The position numbers were made by a program, and so were the translations under genes. Under the pieces are notes generated by a model. The model had not been told where the DNA came from. It did no database searches and saw nothing but the letters and a program-made list of their open reading frames with translations. Shown piece after piece: positions 24,181 through 25,521 of a stretch of 25,521 nt of DNA. Position 1 is the stretch's first letter. The number at the start of each line of letters is the position of its first letter. Source of the DNA: JBDTVS01 sp040007095 (GTDB taxonomy: Bacteria; Acidobacteriota; Vicinamibacteria; Vicinamibacterales; CAVVIG01); assembly GCA_040007095.1 (NCBI GenBank), contig JBDTVS010000022.1, positions 1-25,521 of the forward strand, given 5' to 3'.

Positions 24181-25382
24181 TGCGTGCCGCGCACCAGCTC
24201 CACGCGGCGGTTGCGTGCCCGGCCGATTAAGGTGTCGTTGCTGTCCTTCGCCCGCGATGCGCCGAACCCCGCGGTGGTCAACCGGGCCGCGTCGACCTTG
24301 TATGTCTCGACCAACGCCTTCTTGACTTCTGCCGCCCGGCGCTCGGAAAGCGCCTGGTTCGCCGCCACGCTACCGATGTTGTCGGTGTGCCCATCGATCT
24401 GAAGCGCCCACGATGGATTCCTTTTCAGCGCGTCGGCGATTTCCTCGACCACCTTCTCGAACCCCGGCCTGATCGTCGCCGCACCGAAATCAAAGAAGAT
24501 TCCGTATACGTCCATCCGCCCGGTGTCGCGCAACTGCCGCTCCACGCGCTCGTCGGAGGGAGAGGCCGGCAGCCAGATCTGCGTCACGTCACCCACCAGT
24601 TCCTGCTCCTTGCGATGCAGCGTCAGCGGGTTCTCCACGCTGTCGAGAAAGTCGAACTCGACATCGGTCAGTGGACCGCCGAAATCGTATTCGAGCGTGC
24701 CGCGGACATGAATCGCCGGGAGCCGCGTCAATCGGCCGTTGACGAGCACCGGAAACGATGCTGGACCCTCGGCCAGCGTCTTGACCCTGACCACCGCCAT
24801 CTCCGGTCCGCCGCCGGTCTGAAACCGTCGGGCCTGGGTGCGCGGCTCGCGCCAATCGAAGAACGTCGCGTTACCCCTCCCCTTCAACTCAGTCATCACC
24901 TTTGCCGAGGGCCCAAGGTACGAGCCCATTCGGGGACGCGTATTGGAGGAGTTTGAATAAATGATCTTGTTGTAGTGCAGCGATCCCGCCATTTCCGGCC
25001 GGCTGAGGAGGAGCGTGCCGTCGAACCGTCCCCGCTGGCCCGAATCGAGCGACACCTTCAACGTGACCGCGTCGGCGGTCACCGATGTCACCTCGGTGAT
25101 GGTGTGCTGATCGCCGTAGAGGCGGTCGGCGGCGACCGAAACGATGGTCAGTCCCGGTGCGAGCGGCACCGGCACCGGGGCGGCGGCCGCCGGTCCCGAG
25201 GACGTGCTCTCCGCGGCCTTGCCTTCGACCCGCGGAGCAGTCGCGGCTGGTCCGCCATTCACGGTGCGGGATCGTTGCGGCCGCACGAAGAGCCACGCAC
25301 AGGCCAGCACCAGAATCAACGCAACAGACCAGGCGACGTGAGCTGTCGTGACACGTCCACGCCACGGTTTCATTACTGCCAT
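24177..25382 (-). CDS. OmpA-family protein with N-terminal membrane anchor
   Basis: A protein of 401 residues starting at ATG 25382, which is preferred over ATG 25373 because AGGAGG lies ten bases upstream. An uncleaved signal-anchor is likely at about 15-33 (HVAWSVALILVLACAWLF). An Ala/Pro-rich linker (45-75) and a unique central domain (about 78-285) that I do not recognise follow. The last 105 residues are an OmpA-like peptidoglycan-binding domain: YGIFFDFGAATIRPG, LQIDGHTDNIGS with Asp334, LSERRAAEVKKAL, TAGFGAS and GRARNRRVEL. This domain clamps the protein to diaminopimelate in peptidoglycan. The overall layout resembles MotB/OmpA-type envelope-linking proteins. It converges on the gene for the polytopic membrane protein, and the partner is unknown. 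Confidence 0.82.
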   Translation of the reverse strand: MAVMKPWRGRVTTAHVAWSVALILVLACAWLFVRPQRSRTVNGGPAATAPRVEGKAAESTSSGPAAAAPVPVPLAPGLTIVSVAADRLYGDQHTITEVTSVTADAVTLKVSLDSGQRGRFDGTLLLSRPEMAGSLHYNKIIYSNSSNTRPRMGSYLGPSAKVMTELKGRGNATFFDWREPRTQARRFQTGGGPEMAVVRVKTLAEGPASFPVLVNGRLTRLPAIHVRGTLEYDFGGPLTDVEFDFLDSVENPLTLHRKEQELVGDVTQIWLPASPSDERVERQLRDTGRMDVYGIFFDFGAATIRPGFEKVVEEIADALKRNPSWALQIDGHTDNIGSVAANQALSERRAAEVKKALVETYKVDAARLTTAGFGASRAKDSNDTLIGRARNRRVELVRGTH

Positions 25383-25432
25383 GGTTGCCGGCCCTCCTGA
25401 AGCCTGGGCGCGCGGTTGCTACCAGTCACGCC

Positions 25433-25521
25433 TTAGCCGAGCTGCTCGGCAAGCGCGACAATGATACCCTCAGGCCCGCGGATGTAGGCTAGCCGGTACG
25501 TGTCCTCGTACTGCATTTCGC
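25433..25521 (-). CDS. VOC (glyoxalase/bleomycin-resistance-like) protein, C-terminal end
   Basis: Only the last 28 codons are in the window. The frame ends YRLAYIRGPEGIIVALAEQL-G then TAA (25435-25433). AYIRGPEGIIVALAE matches the final beta strand of vicinal-oxygen-chelate proteins, where the Glu of the xGIIVxLAE pattern is often a metal ligand. The metal site, substrate and full length cannot be judged from this piece. It lies upstream of the OmpA-domain gene on the same strand, with a 50-bp gap. Confidence 0.6.
   Translation of the reverse strand, partial: EMQYEDTYRLAYIRGPEGIIVALAEQLG

Noticed and set aside
1..25521. CRISPR array, tRNA/rRNA genes, insertion sequence or integrase
   Set aside because: I saw no regularly spaced direct repeats, no cloverleaf or rRNA-like sequence, and no transposase or integrase motif.

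Overview
The window is high-GC DNA from a Gram-negative bacterium. It carries outer-membrane proteins (BamA, an OmpA-domain protein, a small beta-barrel), Tat and Sec signal peptides and a lipoprotein. A DUF1552/DUF1592 pair, tandem PQQ-type quinoproteins with Gly/Arg-rich inserts and MacAB-type transporters together suggest Acidobacteriota, perhaps the Vicinamibacteria. That placement is inference; no rRNA or tRNA gene was seen.

Layout. (1) 1-3094, minus: the 5' part of a DUF1552 gene and a complete DUF1592 c-type cytochrome-like gene, overlapping by ATGA. (2) 3539-7905, plus: two consecutive PQQ-dependent dehydrogenase-like proteins. They diverge from region 1 and end in a GC hairpin. A long imperfect hairpin follows at 7977-8048. 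(3) 8137-9748: a Tat-exported alpha/beta hydrolase (minus) and a small membrane protein (plus). (4) 9794-13019, minus: a damaged operon in the order response regulator, sensor-kinase N-terminus, adaptor (MacA-like) C-terminus, ABC ATPase, FtsX/MacB-like permease. The kinase and adaptor are fragments joined at a deletion-like scar, and the permease has a one-base frameshift near its end. (5) 13386-17103: a beta-barrel protein, an intact histidine kinase and two OmpR-type response regulators, one with a degenerate receiver. (6) 17480-20522, plus: a BamA-family protein and a small probable lipoprotein. (7) 20795-22190: a decayed class I methyltransferase remnant and a frameshifted COMT-type O-methyltransferase. 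(8) 22418-25521: a large membrane protein with an unusual C-terminal domain that may be TIR-like or deoxyribosyltransferase-like, an OmpA-domain protein that converges on it, and the 3' end of a probable VOC (glyoxalase-like) gene.

How the genes work together. Regions 1 and 2 look like periplasmic oxidative chemistry: a cytochrome-like DUF1592 protein beside two quinoproteins whose electrons would need a cytochrome acceptor. Regions 4 and 5 are dense in two-component signalling: three response regulators but only one intact kinase. Regions 6 and 8 are cell-envelope functions. Four loci in about 12 kb are frame-disrupted or truncated. Either the region is decaying or the assembly has indel errors, and raw reads would decide. 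The best candidates for undescribed biology are the membrane protein at 22418-24160 and the kinase/adaptor scar at 11711-12311.
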